Assembly (NCBI GenBank): GCA_022184915.1
Contig: JAGTJU010000001.1
Coordinates: forward strand, 434,001-498,000
Source: Myxococcales bacterium
Lineage (GTDB): Bacteria; Myxococcota_A; Polyangia; Fen-1088
Direction: 5' to 3'
DNA length: 64,000 nt
In this document: one piece after another, positions 1 to 9,981 of the stretch
How the letters are laid out: every line of letters starts with the position of its first letter
How positions within the stretch are numbered: the stretch's first letter is position 1
The notes under the pieces: model-generated
What the model saw: only the letters and a program-made list of their open reading frames with translations
Database searches by the model: none
What the model was told of the DNA's origin: nothing
Made by a program: the position numbers and the translations under genes

Positions 1-3000
1 CGGACTCGATGACCCGATGAAAGCCTACGAGGCTTTGTCGCGTGCGCTCGGCGAAGACCCGTTGGATGCCGAGAGCCAGCGACGTATCGAGCGCTTGGCT
101 CGGGTGCTTGGACGCTTCGAGGATCTGATTGGGCGTTACCGCAAGCTGGTGGGGGCGGTCTCCGAACCGGAGCTCAAACGGGAACTCCTCCACAAAGTAG
201 CCCAACTCGCCTCCCAGGAGGTGGGACGTGATGACCTGGCCGCCCAGGCCTACCTCGAAGCGATCGAGGTAGCCCCTTCGGACCTGGAAGCGGCCAACGC
301 GCTCGAAGCGATCTACACGCGGCTCGGTGACTACCGTCAGCTTGTCGAGCTGTACCGCAAGAAGATGGACATGGTGCCGAACCCACTAGAGCGCAAAGAG
401 CTCGGGTACAAGGCCGCTCAGATCTATGAAGAGATCCTCGAGACACCCGAAGATGCGATCGGTGCGTTCAAGCAGATTCTTGCCGTCGACGATACCGACG
501 TGGGCGCGCTCGACAACCTCGAACGCCTGTATCTCCGTCTCGAGCGCTGGACCGATCTCAAGGACGTCTACAGCCGCAAGGCGGAGCTGTCGCAAGACGC
601 CGGCGATCGGAAACGAAACCTGTACGTGCTTGGACAGGTGTACGATCGCGAGCTCGGCGATGCAGAGCGTGCCATCGAGACCTATAGCTCGGTGCTCGAC
701 ATCGACGCGAACGACTTCGACGCCGTGCAGGCCTTGGATCGCCTGTACGCAAAGACGGAGCGTTGGTATGACTTGCTGTCGGTTTTGGAGCGCCAGACCG
801 AGCTTTCGCCCTCCAGCGCCGAGATCGTCTCGCTTCGCTACCGCATCGGAAATCTCTGGCGCGATCAGCTGGGAGATCTGACCCGGGCCGTGGAGGCCTA
901 CGGGCAAGTGCTGGCGGTCGACCCCATGCACGAGCAAACGCTCGCCGCGCTCGAAGACATGATGGCCGAGGGGCAAGAGCCCATCTTGGCCGCCCGGGTG
1001 CTCGAGCCCATCTACGAGGGAACGAGCGATTGGGACCGCGTGGTCCACGTCTACGAGGTCATGGTGGCGCATACGCAGGACGCCCCCGCGAAGCTCGAGC
1101 TCTTGTGGCAAATCGCCCGCATCCAGGAACGGCAGCTGAATGATTTCGACGCTGCGTTTGGGGCCTACGCGCGCGCGTTGGCCGTGGAGCCCGCGAACGC
1201 CGACACGGTAGCGCACCTCGACCGCTTGGCGCAGGTCACCGCGCGTTGGTCTGACATGGCCGCGCTGCTCGAAGGGCAACTCGACAACATTCAGGAAACG
1301 CGTTTGCAAGTGGAGACCCTCCTGCGTGTAGCGCGCATCTACGAAGAGGAGACCCGCGAAGACGACAAGGCCATCGAAGCCTACAAGCGGGTGGCGCACA
1401 TCGAGCCCGAGCGCCGAGATGGACTCGACGCTCTCGACCGTCTCTACAGCAAAGCTCAGCGGTGGGAAGACCTGGCCGAGGTTCTTCGCAAAGAGATCCG
1501 CCTGGCCAACACGGAAGAGGAGATCATTTCCTTCACGTTCCGCTTGGCGCAGGTGCTCGAGCTGGCGCTCATCGACATCCCTGGTGCCGTCGAGTGCTAT
1601 CAGGACATTCTCAATGCCGATCCCGCTCACCCGGAAACCCGGGCCGCGCTCGAGAATTTGCTACGCGCGGGTACCATGCAGGGCGAGATCGCCCAGATCC
1701 TCGAGCCGCTCTACCGGCTCGGAGAAGAGTGGGAAAAGCTGGTCGAGCTTTACCAGGCCGAGCTTCAGCGGCTGCAGGGTGCGGGAGAAGTTCTTTCGTC
1801 GGCCAAGGACGAGCGCGCCAACTTGCTCCGGCGCTTGGCCGATATCGCCGAAAACAAGCTCTATGACCAGGTCGGCGCTTTCGACTGGTGGTGCCGTTTA
1901 ATGCTGGAGGATCCTGCCAACGAGCAAGCCTTCGAGGAACTGCTGCGTTTGGCGCGTATCACGCACCAGTGGGAGATGTACGTAGGAACCTTGACCGAGG
2001 CCGCTCAGCAGGCGGCGGAGCCGGACGTGCAGCGCCAGGTGCTCTTGCAGCTGGCCAGCACTTACGAGACCGAGCTGCAGAACCTGCAGTCGGCGGAAGA
2101 GGTGCTGCAGGTCGTTCTGCACGGCAACCCGCAAGATCCGCAGGCTCTCGAAGCACTCGATCGGATCTACGAGAACCAGGGCGCCTACGAGCAACTGGCA
2201 GACGTCCTGCGCCGGCGGCTGGCGGTGACCGACGATAGCCGTGAACTCGTCGCGCTCAATCTCCGGCTGGGCCGGGTTTTGGGAGAGGTGCTCGGCGATA
2301 CCGGGGCCGCCATTGCGGCCTACGACCAGGTGCTGGAAGCCGAGTCGCGCTCGCCCGACGCGCTCGAAGCGCTGGAGGGGCTCTACCTGCGTGCAGAGCG
2401 CTGGAACGACCTCTACAAGGTTTACGAGAAGATGATCGACATTGCGCCGGGCGACCAGGCGCTCTCCGATTGTTATGCCCGAATGGCCACGATCACCGCG
2501 AAGGTGTTCGAGAACCGTGAACGCGCGGTGGAGCTGTGGCAGCGCGTCCTCGACCTGCGCGGGCCCGACCTGGTGGCGCTCACGAATCTCGCGGATCTTT
2601 ACGAACTGGCGGGAGAGTGGCGCGAGCTGACCGATATCCTCGACAGCCAAATCCGGGTGTCGGATGATCCTGACGTCAAGATCCCGCTCTACAAACGGCT
2701 CGGGCGGATCTGGGGCGAACATTTGTCTCGGGAGCGCAATGCCCTCGAGTGTTGGCTGGCGGTCCTCGAACTCGATCCAGGTGACGTCGAGGCCTTGCGG
2801 GCTTTGGCGGCGAACTATCGCGCCACGGGCGCGTGGGAAGAGCTTTCCGATGCGCTTCGCCGGCTCATCAACCTGGGCCCGCAGGTGCTGGGCGAGGATG
2901 AACTCAAGTCCCTCTACGCTCAGCTCGGCGAGCTCGAGGGGCAGACCCTCATGCGAACGGACGCAGCCATCGACGCCTGGCGGCAGGTGCTGGCCATCGA

Positions 3001-6000
3001 TCCGGAAGACTTCCAGGCGATGGCGGCCCTGGAGGCACTGTTCACGCAGGAAGCGCGTTGGGAGGAGTCCGTCGAGATCCTCGAACGCCGGGCAGCTGCC
3101 TTGGCGGAGCCCGCCGACAAGGTCGACGTGCTGATGCAGGCGGCGAACGTGTGGGCCGATAAAATCGGCGATGGCGGCGCCGCGGCCGATGTGTTCGAAC
3201 GCATTCTGCAGATCGACCCCTCGAACCATTCAGCGTCTGTGGAGCTCGAGCAGCTCTACCGCCAGCGCCAAAACTGGGAGCCGCTGGTGGCGCTTCTCAT
3301 CGACCGCGCCGAGTACTTGGCGGAGCAGCCCCGGGAGCGGCAAAACGTGCTGTGCACCGTGGCCGAGGTCTACGAGACCCATCTTGGCGATCCCGACAAC
3401 GCCTTCCAGGTGTTGGGCATAGCGTTCGAGATCGACTACTCGAACGATCGGGTCGCGGCGGAGCTCGAGCGGTTGGCCACTCAGGCAGGTAAGTGGAACG
3501 AGCTCGTCGGCCAGTGGACCCAAGTGGCGCAGGCGGAGGAGGATCCCAAGACGGCCGCTGAACTCTGGGTGAAGATTGCCCGGTGGGGCGACTCGGCTCT
3601 CCAGAATACCGACTACGCCATTCAGACCGCAGGGTATGCGCTGCAACTCGACCCGAGCAACTCGGGCGCGATGAGTGCGCTCGAGGACTTCTATCGAAAG
3701 ACGTCCCTTTGGCCCGAGCTCGTGGGTGTGCTGCAGCGACACGCCGAAGTGGAGGAAGATCCCGAAAAACGGGTCCTCACGTTGACGGCTCTGGCCGAGA
3801 CCTACGAGGTCCAGATGGGAGACGTGCCACAGGCCACGTTGGCATACGAGCGGGCTTTGGCCGGGGACGAGCGTTGTTTGCCGGCCATCGAGGCCCTCGA
3901 ACGCTTGCACCGCCGCACGAACGCGTGGGATCGCCTGGTGGACGTGCTGACGAAGAAGTCTCACGTGGTCGACGACGCAGACGAAGCGATGCGGCTGTCT
4001 CTGCAGGCCGGCCAGATCTGGGAGACGCGGCTCGGCGACGATCGGCGTGCAATCGGCGCCTACAAAGAGGTGCTCATCGCCGACGCTCGCAACATGGAGG
4101 CGTTGAACGCGCTCGAGCGCCTGTACCACAAGACAGGCCAAATCGAATCGCAGATGGACATCGTCGAGCAGAAGCTCGAGGTGGCCGACGACACCTCCGA
4201 TCGGCTCACGCTCCTGCAACAGCTGGCGCAGATGTGGGAGACCGACTTCCGCAAGCGCGACCGCGCGATCGACTGCCTACAAAAGTGTCTGTTGGTCGAT
4301 GAGACCCATGTCCAGGCCTACCGCGATCTCGAACGGCTCTTCCGGGCAGAGAAGAGATGGGAGGATCTGGTCGAGAACTACCGCCGTCACATCTTGGTTA
4401 CAGCTGATCCGGCCGAGCGCGCGGATCTCTACTTCAAGATGGGCTCGGCGTACGAGACGGAGCTCAAGGACTACGATCGGGCGATCGAGGCCTACGACGA
4501 CGTGGTCTCGTTCAACCCCGAGCACGTGGACGCCCTGTGGTCTCTCTCCAGGCTCTACGAGTTGACCGAGAACTGGGATCGCGCAGTCGACGTGATGACG
4601 CGGATCGCGGGTTCGGTTCAGGGTGACCAGCGGGTCGAGCTGAACTTCCGTCTGGGCAAGATCTACGACGAGCAGATGCGGATGCCCGAGGCCGCCGAGC
4701 AATGGCTCTCCGAGGCCCTCGCGCTGGAGCCGGCCCACCTGCCGAGCATGTTGGCCCTGCTCCACCTCTACAAGGGGCGCGGAGACCACCTGAAGGCGGC
4801 GCAGCTCATGGTGCGGGCCGAGCAGCAGACCCGCAACGTGCTCGAGAAGGCACGGTTGCTCTTCGAGGCCGGGCAACTTTACCGCAATGAGCTTGGCAAC
4901 GAGGATCGCGCTGCAGAACTCTACGCTCAGGTCATCGAGCTGGATCCCGAGCATGCCGAAGCGGCAGAGCCCCTCTCGGAGTTCTATTTCGAGCGGAAGC
5001 AGTGGGCCCCTCTGGTTCCTCTTCTCGAGATGCTGGCGCGGAAGCGGGATCGCCGCTCCGCGCGTGAGCTTCATCCGACCTACTTCCGCCTGGCGAAGGC
5101 CTGCGCGGAACTGGGCCTCGACGAAAAGGCGCTCAAGCACTTCAAGCAGGCCTACGATCTCGATGCCACCCATCTTCCCACCCTGCTCGGGCGGGCGGAT
5201 CTGCTCTACCGACGCGAGCAGTGGGACGATGCTTTCAAGCTCTACCAGTCGATCCTGGCCCATCACCGGGACGCCCAGGGTGACTACCAGCTGGTCGAGG
5301 TCTTCCACCGGATCGGTCGCATCAAACTCAAGCTGAGTGACCGAGCGAAGGCTATCAACATGTTCGAGAAGGCGCTCGAGGTTCAGCCGGGGCACAAGCC
5401 CACGCTGGAGGCGCTGGTCGAGATCTATACGGCGACGGGGGACTGGGAGGCCGTCATCAAACAAAAGCGCGGCTTGCTGGTGAACGCAACGAGCGACGCC
5501 GAGCGCCTGCAGTTCTTGCAGGAGATCATCGACATCTACCTCACCAAGGTCGACAACAAGCAAAAAGCGATCGCGGCTTACCTCGAGGCCCTCGAGATCG
5601 AGCCGAACTCGATGAGCTTGCTGCACAAGGTGCTGGCGCTCTTCTCCGAGACCAAGCAGTGGAAGAAGGCGGTGGAGACCACGCTCAAGATGGCCGAGCT
5701 CGAGAAGGACAGGACCTTCCGGGCGAAGTACCTCGAGGCGGCGGGCAACATCACCAACTACGAGCTGAACTCGCCTGACGAAGCCATTGAGTTTTACAAT
5801 CAGTCGCTCGATGAGAATCCCGACGACCTCAAGGTCTTCGAGCGCATCGACCGCATCCTCACCAAGAAGAAGGATTGGAAGAACCAGGAGCGCGCCTACC
5901 GTCGCATGATCAAGCGGCTGGGTACGGAGGTGCCGGTCGAGAAGCGGCCTGTTCAGGTGGCGCTATGGAACTCGCTTGGCGAGATCTACCGCTCGCGCCT

Positions 6001-7168
6001 CAAGGACCTGCCGGCCGCCATGCAAGCGTTCGAGGTCTGCGTGGGGCTCGAGCCCGACAACCTCAGGCGGCGCGAGATCCTGGCCGAGCTGTACGCGGTC
6101 TCCGGCGTGGAACACGGCGAAAAGGCCGTTCGGGAGTACCGGTACATCATCAGCAAGGCCCCGGACATCACACAGACGGGACCCCAGCTGCAGCTGCTGT
6201 GGCGCACGTACTCGGACGCGCAGGCCTACGACAAGGCGTGGTGCGTGGCTCAGGCGCTTACGTTCTTGCGTCAGGCCGACGAGAACCAGGTCCGCTTCTT
6301 CGAGCAGTATCGAGGCAAGGGGCTTCAAAAGCCGCGCGTGCGTGTGACGGAGGAGATGTGGCGCCGCTTCATCTTCCACCGGGACGAGGACTGGTACCTG
6401 TCCCAAATCATGGGGCTCATCAGCGAAGCCGTGCTGAGCGCCAAGATGACCGACATGAAGGTCTACAATCTCAAGCGCAAAGACGCGCGAGACATGACGG
6501 TGGACTCTTTGCAGTTCAGCAAGGTGTTCAACACCGTGACGGCGGCCTTGAACATTCAGCCGCCCGCCGTATTCCTTCGCGAGGAAAACCCGGGCGATAT
6601 GCAGCTCTACCCCCTCTACGACAAGCAGGGGCCGATGCTGGCCGTCGTCGTGGGTTCGGCGCTGCTCCAGGGACCGACGGCGAAAGAACTCGGGTACTTG
6701 CTGGGACGGAAGGCGGCGCTTCTGCGCTCCGATCACATGGTCCGGTGGCCCACGGTGGTCGAGCAGGTCTCACAGCTCAAGGCGTTCGTCATCGCGGCCA
6801 TCAAGCGAATCCAACCGAACGTGCCGGTGCCTCCTGAACTTGCAGCAGTTCTTCCGAGCTACATGGAGATTCTGAACGGAATCTCCCCCGCTCGCCTCGA
6901 ACACCTGGCAATGGTGGTGTCGCAGCTCCTGCAAGCCAAGGCCGACCTGAACACCACGAAGTGGGTCAAGGCTGTGGACTTCACGACCACGCGGGCAGGC
7001 TTTCTGACCTGCAACGACCTCGAGGTGGCCGTGCGGCTCGTGCAGGCGGAGCCCATGACGATCGGTATGGCCGACCCGCGTGAAAAGATCCGGGACCTCA
7101 TCGAGTGGTCCGTCTCGGAGGAGTACTTCACGTTGCGGCAGCAGATCGGGTTCAGCATTGGAAGCTGA
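1..7168 (+). CDS. Giant TPR-repeat protein, 5' end outside window
   Basis: This is the C-terminal 2,389 codons of a very large repeat protein. The frame is open to base 2, and the first in-frame Met (base 17) lies inside a repeat, so the gene starts upstream of the window. Most of it is TPR-like helical hairpins with a period near 72 residues. Each unit has a Trp-rich start (for example ERWTDL), an AI.AY..VL..D turn and an AL..LY end, and roughly thirty units are visible. The last ~285 residues (from about base 6310) are not TPR. They contain KELGYLLGRKAALL, which resembles a metallopeptidase helix without HExxH, but that is speculative. No signal peptide can be judged. It probably acts as a protein-binding scaffold. 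The next gene begins 3 bases later, so the two are probably cotranscribed. Confidence 0.9.
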   Translation, partial: GLDDPMKAYEALSRALGEDPLDAESQRRIERLARVLGRFEDLIGRYRKLVGAVSEPELKRELLHKVAQLASQEVGRDDLAAQAYLEAIEVAPSDLEAANALEAIYTRLGDYRQLVELYRKKMDMVPNPLERKELGYKAAQIYEEILETPEDAIGAFKQILAVDDTDVGALDNLERLYLRLERWTDLKDVYSRKAELSQDAGDRKRNLYVLGQVYDRELGDAERAIETYSSVLDIDANDFDAVQALDRLYAKTERWYDLLSVLERQTELSPSSAEIVSLRYRIGNLWRDQLGDLTRAVEAYGQVLAVDPMHEQTLAALEDMMAEGQEPILAARVLEPIYEGTSDWDRVVHVYEVMVAHTQDAPAKLELLWQIARIQERQLNDFDAAFGAYARALAVEPANADTVAHLDRLAQVTARWSDMAALLEGQLDNIQETRLQVETLLRVARIYEEETREDDKAIEAYKRVAHIEPERRDGLDALDRLYSKAQRWEDLAEVLRKEIRLANTEEEIISFTFRLAQVLELALIDIPGAVECYQDILNADPAHPETRAALENLLRAGTMQGEIAQILEPLYRLGEEWEKLVELYQAELQRLQGAGEVLSSAKDERANLLRRLADIAENKLYDQVGAFDWWCRLMLEDPANEQAFEELLRLARITHQWEMYVGTLTEAAQQAAEPDVQRQVLLQLASTYETELQNLQSAEEVLQVVLHGNPQDPQALEALDRIYENQGAYEQLADVLRRRLAVTDDSRELVALNLRLGRVLGEVLGDTGAAIAAYDQVLEAESRSPDALEALEGLYLRAERWNDLYKVYEKMIDIAPGDQALSDCYARMATITAKVFENRERAVELWQRVLDLRGPDLVALTNLADLYELAGEWRELTDILDSQIRVSDDPDVKIPLYKRLGRIWGEHLSRERNALECWLAVLELDPGDVEALRALAANYRATGAWEELSDALRRLINLGPQVLGEDELKSLYAQLGELEGQTLMRTDAAIDAWRQVLAIDPEDFQAMAALEALFTQEARWEESVEILERRAAALAEPADKVDVLMQAANVWADKIGDGGAAADVFERILQIDPSNHSASVELEQLYRQRQNWEPLVALLIDRAEYLAEQPRERQNVLCTVAEVYETHLGDPDNAFQVLGIAFEIDYSNDRVAAELERLATQAGKWNELVGQWTQVAQAEEDPKTAAELWVKIARWGDSALQNTDYAIQTAGYALQLDPSNSGAMSALEDFYRKTSLWPELVGVLQRHAEVEEDPEKRVLTLTALAETYEVQMGDVPQATLAYERALAGDERCLPAIEALERLHRRTNAWDRLVDVLTKKSHVVDDADEAMRLSLQAGQIWETRLGDDRRAIGAYKEVLIADARNMEALNALERLYHKTGQIESQMDIVEQKLEVADDTSDRLTLLQQLAQMWETDFRKRDRAIDCLQKCLLVDETHVQAYRDLERLFRAEKRWEDLVENYRRHILVTADPAERADLYFKMGSAYETELKDYDRAIEAYDDVVSFNPEHVDALWSLSRLYELTENWDRAVDVMTRIAGSVQGDQRVELNFRLGKIYDEQMRMPEAAEQWLSEALALEPAHLPSMLALLHLYKGRGDHLKAAQLMVRAEQQTRNVLEKARLLFEAGQLYRNELGNEDRAAELYAQVIELDPEHAEAAEPLSEFYFERKQWAPLVPLLEMLARKRDRRSARELHPTYFRLAKACAELGLDEKALKHFKQAYDLDATHLPTLLGRADLLYRREQWDDAFKLYQSILAHHRDAQGDYQLVEVFHRIGRIKLKLSDRAKAINMFEKALEVQPGHKPTLEALVEIYTATGDWEAVIKQKRGLLVNATSDAERLQFLQEIIDIYLTKVDNKQKAIAAYLEALEIEPNSMSLLHKVLALFSETKQWKKAVETTLKMAELEKDRTFRAKYLEAAGNITNYELNSPDEAIEFYNQSLDENPDDLKVFERIDRILTKKKDWKNQERAYRRMIKRLGTEVPVEKRPVQVALWNSLGEIYRSRLKDLPAAMQAFEVCVGLEPDNLRRREILAELYAVSGVEHGEKAVREYRYIISKAPDITQTGPQLQLLWRTYSDAQAYDKAWCVAQALTFLRQADENQVRFFEQYRGKGLQKPRVRVTEEMWRRFIFHRDEDWYLSQIMGLISEAVLSAKMTDMKVYNLKRKDARDMTVDSLQFSKVFNTVTAALNIQPPAVFLREENPGDMQLYPLYDKQGPMLAVVVGSALLQGPTAKELGYLLGRKAALLRSDHMVRWPTVVEQVSQLKAFVIAAIKRIQPNVPVPPELAAVLPSYMEILNGISPARLEHLAMVVSQLLQAKADLNTTKWVKAVDFTTTRAGFLTCNDLEVAVRLVQAEPMTIGMADPREKIRDLIEWSVSEEYFTLRQQIGFSIGS

Positions 7169-7171
7169 CCG

Positions 7172-8743
7172 ATGTCTTCGTCAGTGACCCTGGCCGCCCT
7201 CGTGGCGGCCGCCGTCGCTGCGGGCCCGGCGCTATGGCTCGGCCGGTGGCGGCGGCGGCGGGACTACGAAGCTCAGGCGCGCTTCGAAGCCAACGACGAA
7301 GCGGAATCGCTTTGCCGCGTGGCGCGCGAGGAGGCGCGGCGTTTGGTTCTGGAGGCGGGGGTGCGTGCACGCGAAGAAGCGCTGGAGCGTCGCCGGGGTG
7401 CCGAGGCGCCCCTCGGGGCTCAGCGGCGCAAGCACGAGGCCCTTTCCCTGGCGGTAGCGAAGCGGGACGCGGCGCTCGCCATCAAGCGCACGGAGCTCGA
7501 TCGGGTTCGGTCCCAGATGGAACGACGTGCAAAGACCGTCAAGACACGCGAGCAGGACGTGGCGGTGGCGCGGAAAGAGTTCGAGGCGCTCCATGAGTCC
7601 GCGCGCCGTGAGCTGGAAAGCCGAGCGGGACTCACGCGTGAGGAGGTGAAAAAGGCGCTGGTGGCCCAAGCGGTGGAGCAGGCTACGGCCGAAGCTGCGA
7701 ATGTGGTGCGGGCCGCCGAGCAGCTTACGCCCGGCGCCGAACACGGCAGGATGGCGAAGCGCCTCATGGGGCTCAGCATCGGGCGCTTTCACGGCCACTA
7801 CCTGACCGAACGGCACCTTTCCGTCATCTCCCTGATCGATCCCCGCAGGGGCCGTGCGAACGTACCCACCGAGGCCCTGGAGGCGATCGCCCAGGTGGCA
7901 GGCGTACACCTGACCCTCACGGACGAGCAAGACGCGGTTCGTCTCGAGGGACTCGACGGGGTGGGGCGCGAGGTGGCTCGGCGCAGCCTGAACCGCTTGA
8001 TCAAGCGTCCTGCGCGCAACGCCGACGATGTCACGCGCCTGGCGCAGAACCAAAAGACGCAGCTCGACAAAGAACTGCTGGAGCTTGGTCGAAAAGCGTT
8101 CGCGGCACTTCAGATCCCACGCGCTCATCCCGAGATCGTGGATCTGGTCGGGCGGCTGAACTATCGGACGAGCTTCACCCAGAACCAGTGGAAGCACGCG
8201 GTGGAGGCGGCGTTCCTCTGCGGCATGATGGCCGAGGAGCTCAAGCTCGACGCCAAGGTGGCGCGGCGGGCGGCGCTGATGCACGACATCGGCAAGGCGC
8301 TCACCCACGAGATCGATGGCTCTCACGCGGTGATCGGCGCCGACATCGCGCGGCGCCTGGGCGAGTCCGAGCTGGTGGCCAACGCCATTGGGGCTCACCA
8401 TACGGACGAGCCCTTCAATAGCCCCTACGCCTTTTTGGTCGCTGCCGCCGATGCCCTGTCGGGTGCGCGCCCCGGGGCGCGGCGGCAAACAGAGGACAAT
8501 TACGTCGGTAAGATCGCCGATCTCGAGCGCATCGTGCGAGGCTTCCGCGACATCCAGGAGGCCTTCGCCGTTCAGGGCGGGCGTGAGGTGCGCGTGTATG
8601 TCAAAGAAGATCGTGTGGACGACCTGGGGGCGATCGACCTTTCGTCTCGGCTGGCGCAGACCATCTCCGACGAGATGACCTTCCCCGGACAGATCCGCGT
8701 GACCGTGATTCGCGAGTTTCGGGCCGAAGAAAACGCCGGGTAA
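7172..8743 (+). CDS. RNase Y-like membrane HD-domain protein
   Basis: The 523-residue length matches RNase Y (about 520), the membrane-anchored endoribonuclease that initiates mRNA decay. Domain order also fits: a hydrophobic segment at about residues 5-24, an Arg-rich stop, a long charged coiled coil (about 30-200), a KH-like region (about 215-270), an HD domain with HDIGKA at 371-376, and the conserved tail ending VTVIREFRAEE. RNase Y families have a GREGRN loop in the KH domain. Here the equivalent stretch is L221-IDPRRG-R228, so the GxxG RNA-binding loop is degenerate. HD residues look intact (HDIG, DGSH, AHH). It starts 3 bases after the TPR gene. It could be the main RNase Y of this organism or a diverged paralogue. 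The family call is firm; activity on RNA is inference. Confidence 0.85.
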   Translation: MSSSVTLAALVAAAVAAGPALWLGRWRRRRDYEAQARFEANDEAESLCRVAREEARRLVLEAGVRAREEALERRRGAEAPLGAQRRKHEALSLAVAKRDAALAIKRTELDRVRSQMERRAKTVKTREQDVAVARKEFEALHESARRELESRAGLTREEVKKALVAQAVEQATAEAANVVRAAEQLTPGAEHGRMAKRLMGLSIGRFHGHYLTERHLSVISLIDPRRGRANVPTEALEAIAQVAGVHLTLTDEQDAVRLEGLDGVGREVARRSLNRLIKRPARNADDVTRLAQNQKTQLDKELLELGRKAFAALQIPRAHPEIVDLVGRLNYRTSFTQNQWKHAVEAAFLCGMMAEELKLDAKVARRAALMHDIGKALTHEIDGSHAVIGADIARRLGESELVANAIGAHHTDEPFNSPYAFLVAAADALSGARPGARRQTEDNYVGKIADLERIVRGFRDIQEAFAVQGGREVRVYVKEDRVDDLGAIDLSSRLAQTISDEMTFPGQIRVTVIREFRAEENAG

Positions 8744-8748
8744 TCCTC

Positions 8749-9165
8749 ATGCCTCCTGCTCTGTTTTACGCACTGGGCTTCGCGCTCGTGTTCTTTGGTG
8801 TGTTGCGGTTGGTGTTCCTTGGTCTCCGGGCGCCCAAGCCCACACCGGAAGAGCTGGAAGCTGCGCGCAACCAGAAGGTTGGCTTTGGCCTGTTGTCGTT
8901 CCTGGGCGGTGGCCGGGGCACCGCGGGCCGTCGCCACACGACCATGGGTATCCTTTGGATCGTGATGGGGCTCTACGTGATGTGGTCCGGCTATGCGCTA
9001 GGCCGCCGCCAGGCGGCGGAGGCGGCGAGGGAGAGCCGCCCGCGTGCCATCCGGGCTCTCGTGAATCCCGAAGGAGGGCCTCCGGCCCGTCCGTCCGCGG
9101 AGGGGCCCACGTTGAAAGCGTCGCCGCAGCCCTCGTCGCCGGGGGCGCCTGGTGAAACGCCGTGA
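8749..9165 (+). CDS. Small membrane protein of unknown function
   Basis: 138 residues with two hydrophobic segments, at about residues 4-27 and 66-84, followed by a Pro/Ala-rich tail likely to be disordered. It begins 5 bases after the RNase Y-like gene and probably belongs to the same transcript. I do not recognise a family. The next gene lies on the opposite strand, 15 bases away, with no clear terminator between them. Confidence 0.65.
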   Translation: MPPALFYALGFALVFFGVLRLVFLGLRAPKPTPEELEAARNQKVGFGLLSFLGGGRGTAGRRHTTMGILWIVMGLYVMWSGYALGRRQAAEAARESRPRAIRALVNPEGGPPARPSAEGPTLKASPQPSSPGAPGETP

Positions 9166-9180
9166 CCGGCGTGACACCGC

Positions 9181-9981
9181 TTACGAGCTGGCGGAGGTGT
9201 AGCTGCGCAGGGCGCGGAGCCAGGTGCGGCGCGCCAGCCACGTAAACACCAATCCGCCCGCCACACAGAGGAGGGCGTTCACCAGGGTGAGGCGTCCCAG
9301 CAGCGCCAGCGCTGGGTACGTGGTCATGAGCGCCAGCGGAAACACCACGGTGAAGAGCACCTGCAGCAGGCCGCGGAACACCGTGACGGGCCAGCGGCCC
9401 GCATCGAAGAGCGAGGTCATGAGGTAGCTGAGGTTGTCGACGCGCACCACGTAGAACGAAGCGCTCACCACGAGAATCCAGACGGAATAGAGCAACGCCA
9501 CGGCCACCACCAGCAGCAATGCGGCCTTGGCCAGGGAGGCCACGCTGGGCGGGTGGCCCAGGAGAACGAAGGCGTAAACGAACACCGCCAGGGCGCCCAG
9601 CAGATCGACCATGCGCCAGGGCTCGAAGCGGGCGGTGGATACGAGGAATTGCGTGTCAGCGGGCTTCATCAGGATGAAGTCGAAGGTGCCGGTGCGGATC
9701 CCCTCCGTCACCAACGTGAGGCTGGGTGTGACGCCTCCCTCGAGGATGCCCTTGAGCAAGACGAACCAGCCGATCACGACCAGCGCGTCGGGGAAAGTCC
9801 AGCCGACCATCGTCTCCCTTTGCTCGAAGACGACCAGCAGGGGCACGAGGGTCACTGCGAGCCAGAACAGGGACATGATGCCCTTGAAGATGAAATCGAG
9901 ACGGTACTGCATGGCCAGCGCCGCCGAGACGCGCGCCTGAACGGCAAGCAGGGCCCCGTATCGTCTGAACCCCTGCATCAT
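9181..9981 (-). CDS. ABC-2 type permease (second of pair)
   Basis: A 266-residue integral membrane protein with about six hydrophobic segments and a MKPADTQF stretch. It resembles the ABC-2 permease group COG3694, whose partners are COG4587 permeases and COG4586 ATPases. The start is the ATG of MMQGF at 9981, which overlaps the stop of the upstream permease as ATGA. That 4-base overlap implies translational coupling. Longer readings upstream are only shadow of the neighbouring permease. With the two preceding genes it would form an exporter whose substrate cannot be read from sequence. Confidence 0.87.
   Translation of the reverse strand: MMQGFRRYGALLAVQARVSAALAMQYRLDFIFKGIMSLFWLAVTLVPLLVVFEQRETMVGWTFPDALVVIGWFVLLKGILEGGVTPSLTLVTEGIRTGTFDFILMKPADTQFLVSTARFEPWRMVDLLGALAVFVYAFVLLGHPPSVASLAKAALLLVVAVALLYSVWILVVSASFYVVRVDNLSYLMTSLFDAGRWPVTVFRGLLQVLFTVVFPLALMTTYPALALLGRLTLVNALLCVAGGLVFTWLARRTWLRALRSYTSASS

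Noticed and set aside
386-1630. Long antisense frame opposite the TPR gene
   Set aside because: Mirrors the biased third positions of the G+C-rich coding strand and has no family motif. Similar long shadows lie opposite leuS (23820-25568), the TonB-dependent receptor (38132-40393), CotH (35051-36694) and others; all were left out.
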